Below are positions 4,474 to 5,026 of a stretch of 5,026 bases of DNA, piece after piece. Within the stretch, counting starts at the first letter, position 1, and every line of letters begins with the position of its first letter. The notes under the pieces were generated by a model. That model worked only from the letters and a program-made list of their open reading frames with translations. It was not told the DNA's origin and made no database searches. Origin of the DNA: Desulfobacterales bacterium (GTDB taxonomy: Bacteria; Desulfobacterota; Desulfobacteria; Desulfobacterales; UBA2174_A); the NCBI GenBank assembly GCA_025454075.1, contig JALOPD010000269.1:1-5026 (forward strand). Reading direction: 5' to 3'. The translations under genes and the position numbers were made by a program.

Positions 4474-5026
4474 CTATCCGCCGCCGCCCAATACCGCGTA
4501 AAGCCTCGCCTGATTGGCAAGCTTTGTCAGGCGGAGCGCGACCAGCCCTTGCTGCGCCGCATAGAGAGACCGTTGCGCATCGAGAACGCCCAAGTAGTTG
4601 TCGATTCCTTTGGCAAAACGCGCATTGGAGAGGCTGTAGGTTTTTGAGGAGGCAACCACCAGGGATTGCTGGGCCGCTACCTGCTGGTCCACCGTGCCTT
4701 GCACGGCAAGAGCGTCGGCCACTTCTCGGAAGGCGGCCTGAATCGCCTTCTCGTATTGGACGATGGCGATTTCCTTTTCTGTTTTACTGGCATCCAAGGC
4801 CGACCACAGCCGGGCATCAAAAATCGGCATCAGTATCTGCGGCGCGAAACTCCAGGTTTCCGAACCGGATTTGAACAGACCGGACAGTTCCCCGCTCACG
4901 GTTCCGGCGGAGGTGGTCAGCGCAATCCGGGGAAAGAGCGCCGCCCGGGCCGCACCGATATTCGCGTTGGCGGCCTTGAGAAGATTCTCCGCCGCCATGA
5001 CATCCGGCCGCTGCAGGAGCACATCG
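4474..5026 (-). CDS. RND-type efflux outer membrane factor (NodT/OprM/CusC family), 5' truncated
   Basis: This is the C-terminal part of a TolC-like outer membrane channel; about 183 residues are visible and the frame runs off the window edge. The family forms trimeric barrels with a long periplasmic helical tunnel that export drugs, metals or other substrates together with an RND pump and an adaptor protein. Diagnostic motifs are LLQRPDVMAAE at the visible start, then ANIGAARAALFPRIALTTSAG, WSFAPQILMPIFDA, and the last helix repeat ending FAKGIDNYLGVLDAQRSLYAAQQ and LYAVLGGGG. The ending matches the usual LGGGW-type C-terminus of the family, so the 3' end is intact. The N-terminal lipoprotein signal, if present, lies outside the window, as would any pump and adaptor genes. 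Substrate cannot be told from this part. The stop is TAG at 4476-4474. Confidence 0.93.
   Translation of the reverse strand, partial: DVLLQRPDVMAAENLLKAANANIGAARAALFPRIALTTSAGTVSGELSGLFKSGSETWSFAPQILMPIFDARLWSALDASKTEKEIAIVQYEKAIQAAFREVADALAVQGTVDQQVAAQQSLVVASSKTYSLSNARFAKGIDNYLGVLDAQRSLYAAQQGLVALRLTKLANQARLYAVLGGGG

Overview
The window is a piece of a GC-rich bacterial chromosome. It holds six protein genes, two of them cut by the window edges, and three regulatory or repeat-rich gaps. The gene set is a 2-oxoacid dehydrogenase E2 and E3 pair, a hotdog thioesterase, a dodecin, a tandem universal stress protein and an RND-type outer membrane efflux channel. The efflux channel implies a Gram-negative envelope. 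This set, together with short heptanucleotide tandem repeats and a C-run/G-run palindrome, looks like a deltaproteobacterial (Desulfobacterota-type) genome. That placement is an impression from general knowledge, not a demonstrated assignment.

Left part (1-1996, + strand): the C-terminal catalytic domain of a dihydrolipoyl acyltransferase (E2) is followed 44 nt later by a complete dihydrolipoyl dehydrogenase (lpdA, E3). They read as the last two genes of a pyruvate (or other 2-oxoacid) dehydrogenase operon whose E1 genes would lie upstream of the window. Heptanucleotide tandem repeats sit on both sides of lpdA. The downstream one runs into the coding sequence and encodes its last residues and stop codon.

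Middle part (2042-3023, - strand): a PaaI-like hotdog thioesterase gene converges on lpdA. A 280-nt palindrome-rich gap separates it from a 71-residue dodecin gene. The gap contains a strong C-run/G-run hairpin that can act as the dodecin terminator. Upstream of dodecin lies a gap of about 400 nt with two strong hairpins in the presumed leader and a weak promoter candidate, but no convincing gene.

Right part (3422-5026, - strand): a two-domain UspA protein follows, 98 nt downstream of the truncated 3' half of a NodT/OprM-type outer membrane factor. GC content by eye is clearly lower in the stress-protein gene than in lpdA.

I see no CRISPR array, tRNA, rRNA, intact mobile element or evident new defence or biosynthetic system. 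The points most worth a second look are the repeat-invaded lpdA 3' end, the tryptophan-less dodecin with its structured leader, and the cluster of palindromes between the thioesterase and dodecin.
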